The position numbers and the translations under genes are program-made. From Bacteroidota bacterium (GTDB lineage: Bacteria; Bacteroidota; Bacteroidia; Flavobacteriales; Weeksellaceae), in assembly GCA_023386965.1 (NCBI GenBank), contig JAEWIR010000045.1, positions 14,772 through 78,771 on the forward strand: a stretch of DNA of 64,000 bases. The letters are read 5' to 3'. Below the pieces are notes generated by a model. That model was given only the letters and a program-made list of their open reading frames with translations. It was not told where the DNA came from and made no database searches. Shown one piece after another: positions 8,741 to 15,505 of the stretch (position 1 is the stretch's first letter; the number at the start of each line of letters is the position of its first letter).

Positions 8741-8794
8741 AAGGGAGGATAAATTTGACTGATTGCTACCTCAGAAAAAAAATGCTAAAACAGA
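8741..8794 (+). promoter_or_regulatory. SAM-II (SAM-alpha) riboswitch upstream of metK
   Basis: The segment fits the SAM-II aptamer in order and spacing. P1 is GAGG (8745-8748) pairing with CCTC (8769-8772). A 20-base loop ends in GACTGATTGCTA. An A-rich linker leads to the hallmark TGCTAAAA (8783-8790) and then CAG (8791-8793). CAG can pair with CTG in the loop (8759-8761) to form the H-type pseudoknot; in the known marine SAM-II sequence the equivalent bases are CC and GG, so pairing is kept while sequence differs. SAM is the product of MetK, so this is probably end-product feedback on translation. It was recognised by eye, without a covariance search. Confidence 0.72.
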
Positions 8795-8862
8795 ATTTCT
8801 CTTTTTCTGTGTGTTTTCTTTCAGATTACCTCTATTTATTAATACAGTTAAACACACAAAAT

Positions 8863-10146
8863 ATGTCTTATTTATTTACGTCTGAATCCGTTTCCGAAGG
8901 GCATCCGGATAAGATTGCTGATCAGATCTCAGATGCACTTATCGATAATTTTCTGGCTTACGACAAAGAGTCGAAGGTAGCATGTGAAACCCTTGTAACC
9001 ACGGGTCAGGTGGTTTTGGCTGGTGAAGTAAAGTCAGATGCTTATCTGGATGTTCAAACCATTGCGCGTGATGTCATCAACGGAATAGGGTATACCAAAG
9101 GTGAGTATATGTTCAATGGTGATTCATGCGGAGTAATTTCGGCAATCCATGAGCAGTCTCCCGATATTAACCAGGGGGTAGACAGGACTACCGAGGAGGC
9201 GGATTTTGAAACCCGTGCCAACCTGCAGGGAGCCGGCGACCAGGGAATGATGTTTGGTTATGCCACCAATGAAACCGATAACTATATGCCGCTTGCACTG
9301 GATCTGGCACATTCCATCCTGAAAGAACTGTCTGTTATGCGCCGCGAAGGATCTGAGGTTTCGTATTTGAGACCTGACGCAAAATCACAGGTCACCATAG
9401 AGTATTCGGACGACCATAAACCCATCCGTATAGACAGTATTGTCATTTCCACCCAACACGACGAATTTGGCAGTGACGAAGCAATGCTGGCAAGAATCCG
9501 CAAGGATATGATTGATGTACTTATACCCAAGGTGAAGTATAAGCAGAAGCGCGAAATCCAGGAACTCTTTAACGACCAGATCAAATACCACATCAATCCA
9601 ACCGGCAAATTTGTAATCGGAGGACCACATGGAGATACCGGTTTGACGGGTCGCAAGATTATTGTGGATACCTATGGCGGCAAGGGTGCTCACGGAGGCG
9701 GAGCCTTCAGCGGGAAAGATCCTTCAAAGGTAGACCGCAGTGCTGCGTATGCCACACGTCATATTGCCAAGAACCTTGTAGCTGCCGGTGTGGCCGATGA
9801 GGTGCTGGTGCAGGTTTCATATGCGATCGGTGTTGCCCAGCCTTGTGGTTTGTACATCAATACATACGGAACATCCAAAGTAAATTTAACAGACGGCGAG
9901 ATCGCAGAACGGGTACAAACCCTGTTTGATCTTCGCCCATATGCAATTGAGCATAATCTGAAACTGCGTAACCCTATCTATCAGGAAACCGCTTCATACG
10001 GACATATGGGGCGGGAACCTTTTACAGCGACGCGTGTCTTTAATAAGGGCCGTAATGATGAGAAGGTGATAGAAGACCTGGAATTCTTCACCTGGGAAAA
10101 ACTGGACCGGGTGAACGATATTAAGAAGGAATTCGGACTCCAATAA
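8863..10146 (+). CDS. metK: S-adenosylmethionine synthetase MetK
   Basis: Makes S-adenosylmethionine from methionine and ATP. 427 residues from the ATG at 8863. This start is chosen because it gives the usual N-terminus (SYLFTSESVSEGHPDKIADQ) and because the longer reading frame from 8755 would run through the riboswitch. Family signatures are GHPDKIADQISDA with the first catalytic His, GAGDQGMMFGYA, and the glycine-rich GGKGAHGGGAFSGKD loop with the ATP/metal-binding Lys and Asp. The gene is monocistronic: its own promoter and SAM-II riboswitch precede it and a strong terminator follows 11 bases after the stop. Confidence 0.96.
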   Translation: MSYLFTSESVSEGHPDKIADQISDALIDNFLAYDKESKVACETLVTTGQVVLAGEVKSDAYLDVQTIARDVINGIGYTKGEYMFNGDSCGVISAIHEQSPDINQGVDRTTEEADFETRANLQGAGDQGMMFGYATNETDNYMPLALDLAHSILKELSVMRREGSEVSYLRPDAKSQVTIEYSDDHKPIRIDSIVISTQHDEFGSDEAMLARIRKDMIDVLIPKVKYKQKREIQELFNDQIKYHINPTGKFVIGGPHGDTGLTGRKIIVDTYGGKGAHGGGAFSGKDPSKVDRSAAYATRHIAKNLVAAGVADEVLVQVSYAIGVAQPCGLYINTYGTSKVNLTDGEIAERVQTLFDLRPYAIEHNLKLRNPIYQETASYGHMGREPFTATRVFNKGRNDEKVIEDLEFFTWEKLDRVNDIKKEFGLQ

Positions 10147-10157
10147 TCTCTTTAGTG

Positions 10158-10196
10158 AAAAAACTGCTTCATCAGATGATTGAAGCAGTTTTTTTT
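10158..10196 (+). terminator. Rho-independent terminator of metK
   Basis: Inverted repeat AAAACTGCTTCA ... TGAAGCAGTTTT with an 8-base loop and an eight-T run. It lies directly after the metK stop codon. Its T-run overlaps the promoter box of the next gene. Confidence 0.9.
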
Positions 10197-10203
10197 AACT
10201 TTG
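10196..10203 (+). promoter_or_regulatory. Minus-7 box of the exported-protein gene at 10226
   Basis: TAACTTTG is an exact TAnnTTTG match 22 bases before the ATG. It begins in the T-tract of the metK terminator, so terminator and promoter share bases. Confidence 0.6.
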
Positions 10204-10225
10204 CCATCCGCATACAATCTATATT

Positions 10226-10714
10226 ATGAAATCAAAGATCTTCGGTTCGTTACTCTTGCTTCTGCTCTGCACAGGTCTTTCTAAAGCTCAGTTTACTGTG
10301 CATAAGCTTGTAAATGCTGGATATGTGTATCAGAACGGAAGTTTTGGAGAGGTAGGAGGCAAATTGCTTTTCCTTAAAAATGATGATTTTATTTTCCGGG
10401 TAGGTGCCGGTGCCATGTTGGGTTCAGTGAACGGTAAATTTGCTGCGATGCCCAAAGTGCAGGGTGATGTACTGGTGAATTTTGAGCGTAATGTGGACCT
10501 CTATCACTCTTATTATTTTTTGAGTGGTGCCGAGGTGACCACCAAATATATAGCCCCGAAAGTTGGAGTGAGCTTTTTCGGTTTGTTGGATCTCAGTGGC
10601 GGCTATGCTTTTTCTTTAGACAATAAAGGACTGAACGGAAAGGAGATGAAAGGCCTTAACATTAATGTAGCCCTTAATATCCCTACGGTTCTGATTCACG
10701 ATCTTCTGAATTGA
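10226..10714 (+). CDS. Exported protein of unknown function, outer-membrane-like
   Basis: 162 residues, not recognised. A clear signal peptide covers residues 1-21 (positive start, leucine run, cleavage after SKA before Q). The mature part has alternating hydrophobic/polar stretches with Gly and aromatic residues, and ends in hydrophobic segments, which suggests a small beta-rich outer-membrane or periplasmic protein. It has its own promoter and stands alone between metK and the sigma factor gene, so context gives no hint of function. Confidence 0.75.
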   Translation: MKSKIFGSLLLLLLCTGLSKAQFTVHKLVNAGYVYQNGSFGEVGGKLLFLKNDDFIFRVGAGAMLGSVNGKFAAMPKVQGDVLVNFERNVDLYHSYYFLSGAEVTTKYIAPKVGVSFFGLLDLSGGYAFSLDNKGLNGKEMKGLNINVALNIPTVLIHDLLN

Positions 10715-10742
10715 ATTATCAACAGATTGGATTCATTTCGTG

Positions 10743-10750
10743 TAAATTTG
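10743..10750 (+). promoter_or_regulatory. Possible minus-7 box for the sigma factor gene
   Basis: TAAATTTG, an exact TAnnTTTG box, lies 134 bases upstream of the sigma factor start. The 170-base intergenic region is otherwise AT-rich with no other feature I can support. A long leader or a second promoter nearer the gene is possible. Confidence 0.45.
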
Positions 10751-10884
10751 GAATCATAATGAAATAATTTTTATATTTACAACATTATAACAGCGCCTAT
10801 AGATAAAATTTTACTTCTTTAAATTAACATAAAACCGCGGTCCTATTTTGGGTAAGGGCTGTTGGCTGCAATATTGAAGTAATT

Positions 10885-11475
10885 ATGAAATCTAAATCGG
10901 ACAGTTCACTAATATCACAGTATCAGTCGGGTGACGAAAAAGCACTTGCTGTACTTATCGAAAGACATCAGAACGAATTATATTCCTATATATTTTATAA
11001 GGTAATGGATTCGGATCTGGCTAATGACATTTTCCAGGATGCATTCATGAAAATTATCGTCACGCTGAAAAGCGGAAAGTATAATGAAGAAGGCAAGTTT
11101 ATTCTTTGGGCGAAGCGTATCTCGCATAACCTCATCATCGATCATTACAGGTTAAAAGCCAAGCACAATAAAGTTTCCGAAACTTCCTATGACAACGAGG
11201 AGTTCTCCATCTTCGACCTTATCCGTGAGCAGGAGGAGAATATAGAAGAGCGCTTGGTAACACAGCAAATCCACAGTGACCTTTTCAAACTGCTGGAATT
11301 TCTGCCCGAAAACCAACAGGAGGTAATCAGGCTCCGCTTCTTCGACGGGCTAAGTTTCAAGGAAATTGCCGACCAGACGGACAGCAGTATCAATACCACC
11401 TTGGGTAGGGTGAGGTATGCGCTCATCAACCTGAGAAAAATCATGGAGGAAAACAGGATTATTCTCACCAGGTAG
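10885..11475 (+). CDS. ECF-type RNA polymerase sigma factor (sigma-70 family)
   Basis: 196 residues with the two conserved domains of extracytoplasmic-function sigma factors. Region 2 is in the first half (NELYSYIFYKVMDSDLANDI then FQDAFMKI, and FILWAKRISHNLIIDHYR for promoter melting). Region 4 is at the end (LPENQQEVIRLRFFDGLSFK then EIADQ, and NTTLGRVRYALINLRKIM as DNA-reading helix). No anti-sigma gene is adjacent; instead a 44-codon ORF follows. The target regulon cannot be read from the sequence. Confidence 0.93.
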   Translation: MKSKSDSSLISQYQSGDEKALAVLIERHQNELYSYIFYKVMDSDLANDIFQDAFMKIIVTLKSGKYNEEGKFILWAKRISHNLIIDHYRLKAKHNKVSETSYDNEEFSIFDLIREQEENIEERLVTQQIHSDLFKLLEFLPENQQEVIRLRFFDGLSFKEIADQTDSSINTTLGRVRYALINLRKIMEENRIILTR

Positions 11476-11526
11476 CAATATTTTTAAAATTACGGCGTTT
11501 TTCAGGTAAACCAAATACTCAAGCCT

Positions 11527-11661
11527 ATGAAAAAAAATGACACCTTAAACGCCAAACTTTTGAAACCCAGAAAATCCACGGTCAGCTTCCTCCTTAACTT
11601 CTCCAAGAGCATTATTGTTCTTAAAACCAGAACTAAAGTGGTTGCCGTTTCGCGAAACTGA
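11527..11661 (+). CDS. Small basic protein downstream of the ECF sigma factor
   Basis: An ATG-started ORF of 44 codons begins 51 bases after the sigma factor stop. The product is strongly basic (MKKNDTLNAKLLKPRKST at the start, then FLLNFSKSIIVLKTRTKVV). It has no signal peptide or cysteine. A short lysine-rich ORF with an N-terminal KLLKPRKST-type motif right behind a sigma factor gene looks like a conserved flavobacterial arrangement from memory, but I cannot check this. It might be a small regulator or RNA-binding peptide. Function unknown. Confidence 0.5.
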   Translation: MKKNDTLNAKLLKPRKSTVSFLLNFSKSIIVLKTRTKVVAVSRN

Positions 11662-11672
11662 TTTCAAAAACC

Positions 11673-11680
11673 TAATTTTG
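11673..11680 (+). promoter_or_regulatory. Minus-7 box of the HAD phosphatase gene
   Basis: TAATTTTG matches TAnnTTTG exactly and ends only 6 bases before the ATG at 11687. Transcription would begin at or next to the start codon, suggesting a leaderless mRNA. Confidence 0.6.
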
Positions 11681-11686
11681 TGCTGT

Positions 11687-12382
11687 ATGAAAATGCAGCA
11701 CATTTTTTTTGACCTGGACAATACCCTGTGGGACCACCGCAGGAACGCCTATCTCACCCTGCAGGAAATTTATTCACGCGAAAGGGTGCAGGAACGCTAC
11801 AGCATAGGCTTTGAGGAATTCCATAAAGAATATTTTACCATCAATGAAAGGCTTTGGGCTCAGATCCGTGATGGCGAGATTGATAAAGAGCATCTGCGGA
11901 AGCATCGCTTCTATGATTCTTTCCTGTTCTTTGGAATTGATGATTTTGAGCTCGCTCAGGTATTTGAACATAATTTCCTGGACGAGATCCTGAATTATAA
12001 TGACCTTGTAGACGGGACCTTTGAACTTCTGGAATATCTCTCCGGTAAAGGGTATACCCTGCATATCCTATCTAATGGTTTTGAAGAGGTGACCTACAGA
12101 AAGTGCGAACTTTCCGGGATAAAGAACTATTTCGCGACCATTACAAGTGCCGATGAGCTTAACATCCGAAAACCGCATCCTGAAATATATGGTCATGCCC
12201 TTCAAAAGGCCGGTGCTGCCGTGGGAGAATCGATGATGATTGGTGATGACTGGGTGGCCGACGTGGAGGGAGGAAAAGCGTTTGGACTAAAGGTCGTTTT
12301 CTTTGATGTTTTTGATGACAAATATACCGCCGAAGGTGTAACTGTAATCCGCCATCTTTCCGAACTGAAACAGTTGCTTTAA
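11687..12382 (+). CDS. YjjG-like HAD-family pyrimidine nucleotidase
   Basis: 231 residues from the ATG at 11687, chosen because the HAD motif starts right after it and the promoter box lies just upstream (the longer frame from 11615 would precede the promoter). All HAD motifs are visible: FFDLDNTLWDH (motif I, nucleophilic Asp), ILSNGF (motif II), IRKPHPEIY with the Lys of motif III, and MIGDDWVADVEGG (motif IV). The motif I sequence and cap size resemble YjjG, which dephosphorylates non-canonical nucleotides as house-cleaning. A strong terminator follows. Confidence 0.88.
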   Translation: MKMQHIFFDLDNTLWDHRRNAYLTLQEIYSRERVQERYSIGFEEFHKEYFTINERLWAQIRDGEIDKEHLRKHRFYDSFLFFGIDDFELAQVFEHNFLDEILNYNDLVDGTFELLEYLSGKGYTLHILSNGFEEVTYRKCELSGIKNYFATITSADELNIRKPHPEIYGHALQKAGAAVGESMMIGDDWVADVEGGKAFGLKVVFFDVFDDKYTAEGVTVIRHLSELKQLL

Positions 12383-12385
12383 ACC

Positions 12386-12422
12386 AAAAAAATATCCTTC
12401 ACAGCGGAAGGATATTTTTTTT
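12386..12422. terminator. Bidirectional terminator between HAD and PEGA-lipoprotein genes
   Basis: AAAAATATCCTTC and GAAGGATATTTTT form a 13-base-pair stem around a 6-base loop, with A-run and T-run on either side. It can therefore end transcription from both convergent genes. Confidence 0.85.
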
Positions 12423-12435
12423 AGCATCAATTTTT

Positions 12436-12813
12436 TTATTTAGCTTCCAGCTCTACTTCGTAGGTTTTCTTTTGATATTTTGTGAGGGAGCCTGTGGCCG
12501 CATCAACTGCAACGCCAATTGCTCCACCAATAAGAATGTTTACAAGGGTTACCGGATTGAAAGTCTTTTCCAATTTAACACTTTGATCCTGATAACCGTC
12601 AAGTTTAAGCTCTGCGGTGGATTTGGATAAGGTGCGCTGCACGGTTACGTTACACGGAGTCTTGCACTTTTCAACGTTTTTTACAAATACGCTGGCTCCG
12701 GAGGGATTGGAGGTGAAGGAAACATCATCACTTGTACCTGTCAATATAGTGGCACAGGATACGGAAGACATTCCGATTAGGATCAGAAAAAGTAGATTTC
12801 TTTTTTTCATCAA
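12436..12813 (-). CDS. PEGA-domain lipoprotein
   Basis: 125 residues. Residues 1-20 are a lipoprotein signal (hydrophobic core then SVSC, Cys20 as lipid anchor). The next part contains a PEGA-type repeat (SFTSNPSGASVFVKN and CKTPCNVTVQRT). A hydrophobic glycine-rich segment (VNILIGGAIGVAVDAATGS) follows; this layout is familiar from surface-associated lipoproteins of Bacteroidota. The specific role is unknown. It is transcribed alone towards the shared terminator. Confidence 0.8.
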   Translation of the reverse strand: MMKKRNLLFLILIGMSSVSCATILTGTSDDVSFTSNPSGASVFVKNVEKCKTPCNVTVQRTLSKSTAELKLDGYQDQSVKLEKTFNPVTLVNILIGGAIGVAVDAATGSLTKYQKKTYEVELEAK

Positions 12814-12866
12814 GGTTTAGTTATTGTTTTGTTATATTTAAAAGTGAGTCTGCAAGCATCTGCCTC

Positions 12867-13835
12867 TTACATTCCAAGGCTTTGTCTGGCTCTCTGAAGT
12901 GTACTGGCGGCAATCTTCCTCGTTTTTTCCGCTCCTTCCTGAAGTTTCTGTTCCAGTTCTTCCAGGTTGTCCATATAATAGGCAAAGAGCTCGCGCTCAC
13001 GTGAAAATTTGGTTAGGATCAGTTCCAGCAACGCATTCTTAGCATGTCCGTAACCGAAATTACCTGCAAGGTATTTTTCTTCCAGTGCAGAAGTTTCTTC
13101 CGCTGTTGCGATTAACTTATAGATGGCGAAAACCTTGTCTGTCTCCGGATCCTTAGGCTCCTCCAGTGTTCTGGAATCCGTTTCAATGGCCATGATCTGT
13201 TTTTTAAGCTGCTTTTCCGGCAGGAAAATATTGATGATATTCCCTCTGGATTTGGACATTTTCTGACCATCGGTGCCGGGAACATATTTGGTGTCCTCCT
13301 GCAGTTCTGCCTGGGGAAGTACAAAGACCTCACCCATCTGATTATTAAACCGTGCACCCATATCTCTCGCCATTTCCAGGTGCTGCAGCTGGTCTTTGCC
13401 TACAGGTACCACTTCGGCATCGTACAGCAGGATGTCTGCGGCCATCAGTACAGGATAGGTAAACAGTCCGGCATTCACGTCGGCCAGGCGGTCGGCCTTA
13501 TCTTTGAAAGAATGAGCCAATGTTAGCCGCTGATAGGGAAAGAAACAGGAAAGGTACCAGGAGAGTTCGCAAACCTCCGGAATATCACTTTGGCGGTAAA
13601 AGTAGGTTTTGTCCGTATCTAGTCCGCAGGCCAGCCACGCGGCTGCGATTTCATAGGTATTCCTTTTCAGTTCCTCAGCATCTTTTATCTGAGTCAGCGA
13701 ATGCATGTTCGCGATAAACAGAAAAGATTCGTTCTCCGCTTTTTTGGAGAGTTCAATAGCTGGAATAATGGCTCCGAGTAAATTGCCCAGATGAGGCGTT
13801 CCGGTAGCCTGGATTCCCGTTAGGATTCGTGACAT
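12867..13835 (-). CDS. trpS: Tryptophanyl-tRNA synthetase
   Basis: Class I aminoacyl-tRNA synthetase of 322 residues that charges tRNA-Trp. The HIGH-type motif is TGTPHLGNLLGA near residue 11 and the KMSKS motif is DGQKMSKSRGN near residue 190; both are intact. The length is normal. It is the last gene of the minus-strand run from ileS and starts 39 bases after lspA. Confidence 0.95.
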   Translation of the reverse strand: MSRILTGIQATGTPHLGNLLGAIIPAIELSKKAENESFLFIANMHSLTQIKDAEELKRNTYEIAAAWLACGLDTDKTYFYRQSDIPEVCELSWYLSCFFPYQRLTLAHSFKDKADRLADVNAGLFTYPVLMAADILLYDAEVVPVGKDQLQHLEMARDMGARFNNQMGEVFVLPQAELQEDTKYVPGTDGQKMSKSRGNIINIFLPEKQLKKQIMAIETDSRTLEEPKDPETDKVFAIYKLIATAEETSALEEKYLAGNFGYGHAKNALLELILTKFSRERELFAYYMDNLEELEQKLQEGAEKTRKIAASTLQRARQSLGM

Positions 13836-13874
13836 TGAAGCAGTTATTAAGGTTGATCTTTAAAGTGAGGCATT

Positions 13875-14513
13875 TTAGAAGTCCAGTCCCTCGGGAAAGG
13901 CTTTCTTGCGGAATATCAGCAGGAAAATGGCGCCAACAGTGATTGCCGAATCGGCCACATTGAAGATGTATTTAAAGAACTCAATGTGCTTGCCGCCGAT
14001 TAAAGGCCAGTCGGCAGGTACATACCAGTCTACAAGCGGAAAGTGAAACATATCCACCACACAGCCTTTCATAAATGTAGAGTATCCGTTGCCGAATTCC
14101 ACCACTTTTGAAATTCCGCCATAATCAATCCAGCGCTGCACGCCTTCGTCATACACCGTACCGCTGTCAAAGATCAGTCCGTAGAACATACCGTCTATGA
14201 GGTTGCCAATGGCACCTGCGAAGATCATTGACATTGGAATCAAAAGGTAGTTGGAGGCACCCTGCTTCAGCCATTTCCGGAACAGGTATACCATTCCTCC
14301 AATAAGGAAAATACGAATCAGCACGAGTAAATATTTTCCCAGCAGTCCACCGAAGTGGAATCCGTAAGCCATCCCGGGGTTCTCCACAAAAGTGAGTTTG
14401 AATCCGGGCATTACATCTACGCTTTCACCCAGATGAAAGTTGGTTTTGATATAGAACTTGGAAATTTGGTCAATTAAAAGGATGATGATGGTGATGAATG
14501 CGATCTTCTTCAT
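13875..14513 (-). CDS. lspA: Lipoprotein signal peptidase LspA
   Basis: Inner-membrane aspartic protease of 212 residues that removes signal peptides from prolipoproteins. Four hydrophobic segments are visible. The two catalytic aspartates are in GNLIDGMFYG and FNVADSAITVG. It is longer than the ~165-residue E. coli enzyme because of an extra periplasmic loop between the catalytic motifs, as is usual in Bacteroidota. Its start codon overlaps the stop of the preceding small gene by one base (TAATG). The ileS-lspA association is conserved widely. Confidence 0.95.
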   Translation of the reverse strand: MKKIAFITIIILLIDQISKFYIKTNFHLGESVDVMPGFKLTFVENPGMAYGFHFGGLLGKYLLVLIRIFLIGGMVYLFRKWLKQGASNYLLIPMSMIFAGAIGNLIDGMFYGLIFDSGTVYDEGVQRWIDYGGISKVVEFGNGYSTFMKGCVVDMFHFPLVDWYVPADWPLIGGKHIEFFKYIFNVADSAITVGAIFLLIFRKKAFPEGLDF

Positions 14514-14713
14514 TATTCCCCTGTCTTTGGTTTATCCCTGAAACTGCCTGATGGTCTGCCGGATTTTTTTTCTCCTGATCGGCCTTCGGAAGCCGAACGC
14601 GGTTTCAGTGTCCGGTTATGAAATTTTTCGTATTTAATTCCCATTTCCTTCATCACGCTTTTCAGCGCGTTCAGTTCCATCTGGTTCTTGGGGTGAACGA
14701 TTAGTGATTCCAT
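14513..14713 (-). CDS. Small conserved protein resembling the DUF2683 family
   Basis: 66 residues from the ATG at 14713, which gives the N-terminus MESLIVHPKNQMELNALKSV typical of this small Bacteroidota family (often found as one half of toxin-antitoxin-like pairs). The C-terminal half is basic and Ser/Gly-rich (SASEGRSGEKKSGRPSGS), probably disordered. A longer frame from 14842 would overlap the neighbouring gene. The stop codon overlaps the lspA start, so the two are translationally coupled. Function unknown. Confidence 0.65.
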   Translation of the reverse strand: MESLIVHPKNQMELNALKSVMKEMGIKYEKFHNRTLKPRSASEGRSGEKKSGRPSGSFRDKPKTGE

Positions 14714-14720
14714 TTGATTT

Positions 14721-14963
14721 TTATTTTTTTGAAAGTTCCTCCAGCCTCTTTCTTTCCTTTTCAGTGAGATCTGCGGTGCCGTTTTTACCCATTTTATCCA
14801 GTAACCGGTCAATTTCCAGCTCCCGTGCTCTTCTTTCTGCATTAAAACGGTCGTCTATAGAAGTGAACTTCCCGCTTCTGCCACCAGATTGTTTTGTGGA
14901 GTATTTCCTGAAGCAATAAATGATAAATGCAAGTGTGGCAATAATCAGTATGGCTTCCAGCAT
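14721..14963 (-). CDS. Small membrane protein with DUF6576-like C-terminus
   Basis: 80 residues: one N-terminal membrane helix (LEAILIIATLAFIIYCF), a basic linker, and a helical C-terminus (LEIDRLLDKMGKNGTADLT then EKERKRLEELSKK). The C-terminus resembles the short cytoplasmic tail (DUF6576-type) found after rhomboid proteases in Bacteroidota. Here that tail stands alone with one anchor helix. It is preceded by a long inverted repeat in the gap to the dksA-like gene. Function unknown. Confidence 0.7.
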   Translation of the reverse strand: MLEAILIIATLAFIIYCFRKYSTKQSGGRSGKFTSIDDRFNAERRARELEIDRLLDKMGKNGTADLTEKERKRLEELSKK

Positions 14964-14984
14964 TCAGTGTTATTTTAAAATTGA

Positions 14985-15028
14985 AATAGGTTTATAATGC
15001 ACCGTTTATTTCACATTACAAACCTATT
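14985..15028. repeat. 15-base inverted repeat (hairpin) between dksA-like and downstream genes
   Basis: AATAGGTTTATAATG (14985-14999) and CATTACAAACCTATT (15014-15028) are inverted copies with one mismatch around a 14-base loop. The transcript of the ileS operon would form a stable hairpin here. It lacks a long T-run on either side, so an RNA processing site or partial terminator is more likely than a full terminator. Confidence 0.6.
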
Positions 15029-15052
15029 CGGTTAATTATCAGAAAACTTGTT

Positions 15053-15433
15053 TTACCTCTGAAGATTTTTTGCTTCAATGCTTAGTGTGGCGTGCGGTAC
15101 AGCCCGCAGACGCTCCTTTCCAATGAGTTTGCCTGTGACGCGGCAGATTCCGTAAGTCTTGTTCTCTATACGGATAAGCGCATTTTTCAGATCGCGGACG
15201 AATTTCTCCTGTCTGCCCGCCAGAATTGCATTCTGCTCTTTACTGAGGGTTTCTGCGCCTTCTTCAAAAGCCTTGAAGGTAGGTGAGGTGTCATCGGTAC
15301 CGTTATTCTGATCGTTGATGAAGCTCTCGCGGATGAGCATTAAATCCTTTTCTGCTTTTTCTATTTTTTGCTGAATAAGTTCCTTAAACTCCTTCAGGTC
15401 TGTGTCACTATAGCGTTGTCTTTCTTCTGCCAT
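15053..15433 (-). CDS. TraR/DksA-family transcriptional regulator lacking the zinc-finger cysteines
   Basis: 126 residues: an N-terminal coiled coil (TDLKEFKELIQQKIEKAEKD and on) and a C-terminal globular part corresponding to the DksA zinc finger (TYGICRVTGKLIGKERLRAV). Only one cysteine remains of the usual four, so zinc is probably not bound, as in other Cys-poor DksA relatives. DksA proteins insert into the RNA polymerase secondary channel and act with ppGpp. It lies between ileS and lspA. Confidence 0.85.
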   Translation of the reverse strand: MAEERQRYSDTDLKEFKELIQQKIEKAEKDLMLIRESFINDQNNGTDDTSPTFKAFEEGAETLSKEQNAILAGRQEKFVRDLKNALIRIENKTYGICRVTGKLIGKERLRAVPHATLSIEAKNLQR

Positions 15434-15505
15434 TATGTTATTTTTTTATGTTTCTTCTTCCGTGACTGATGGATATTCCAATCGAAAACCATATGCCGGA
15501 AGCGG

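Noticed and set aside
8755..8862. N-terminal extension of MetK from 8755
   Set aside because: The extra 36 codons are the riboswitch and leader; MetK proteins start at the SYLFTSESV sequence.
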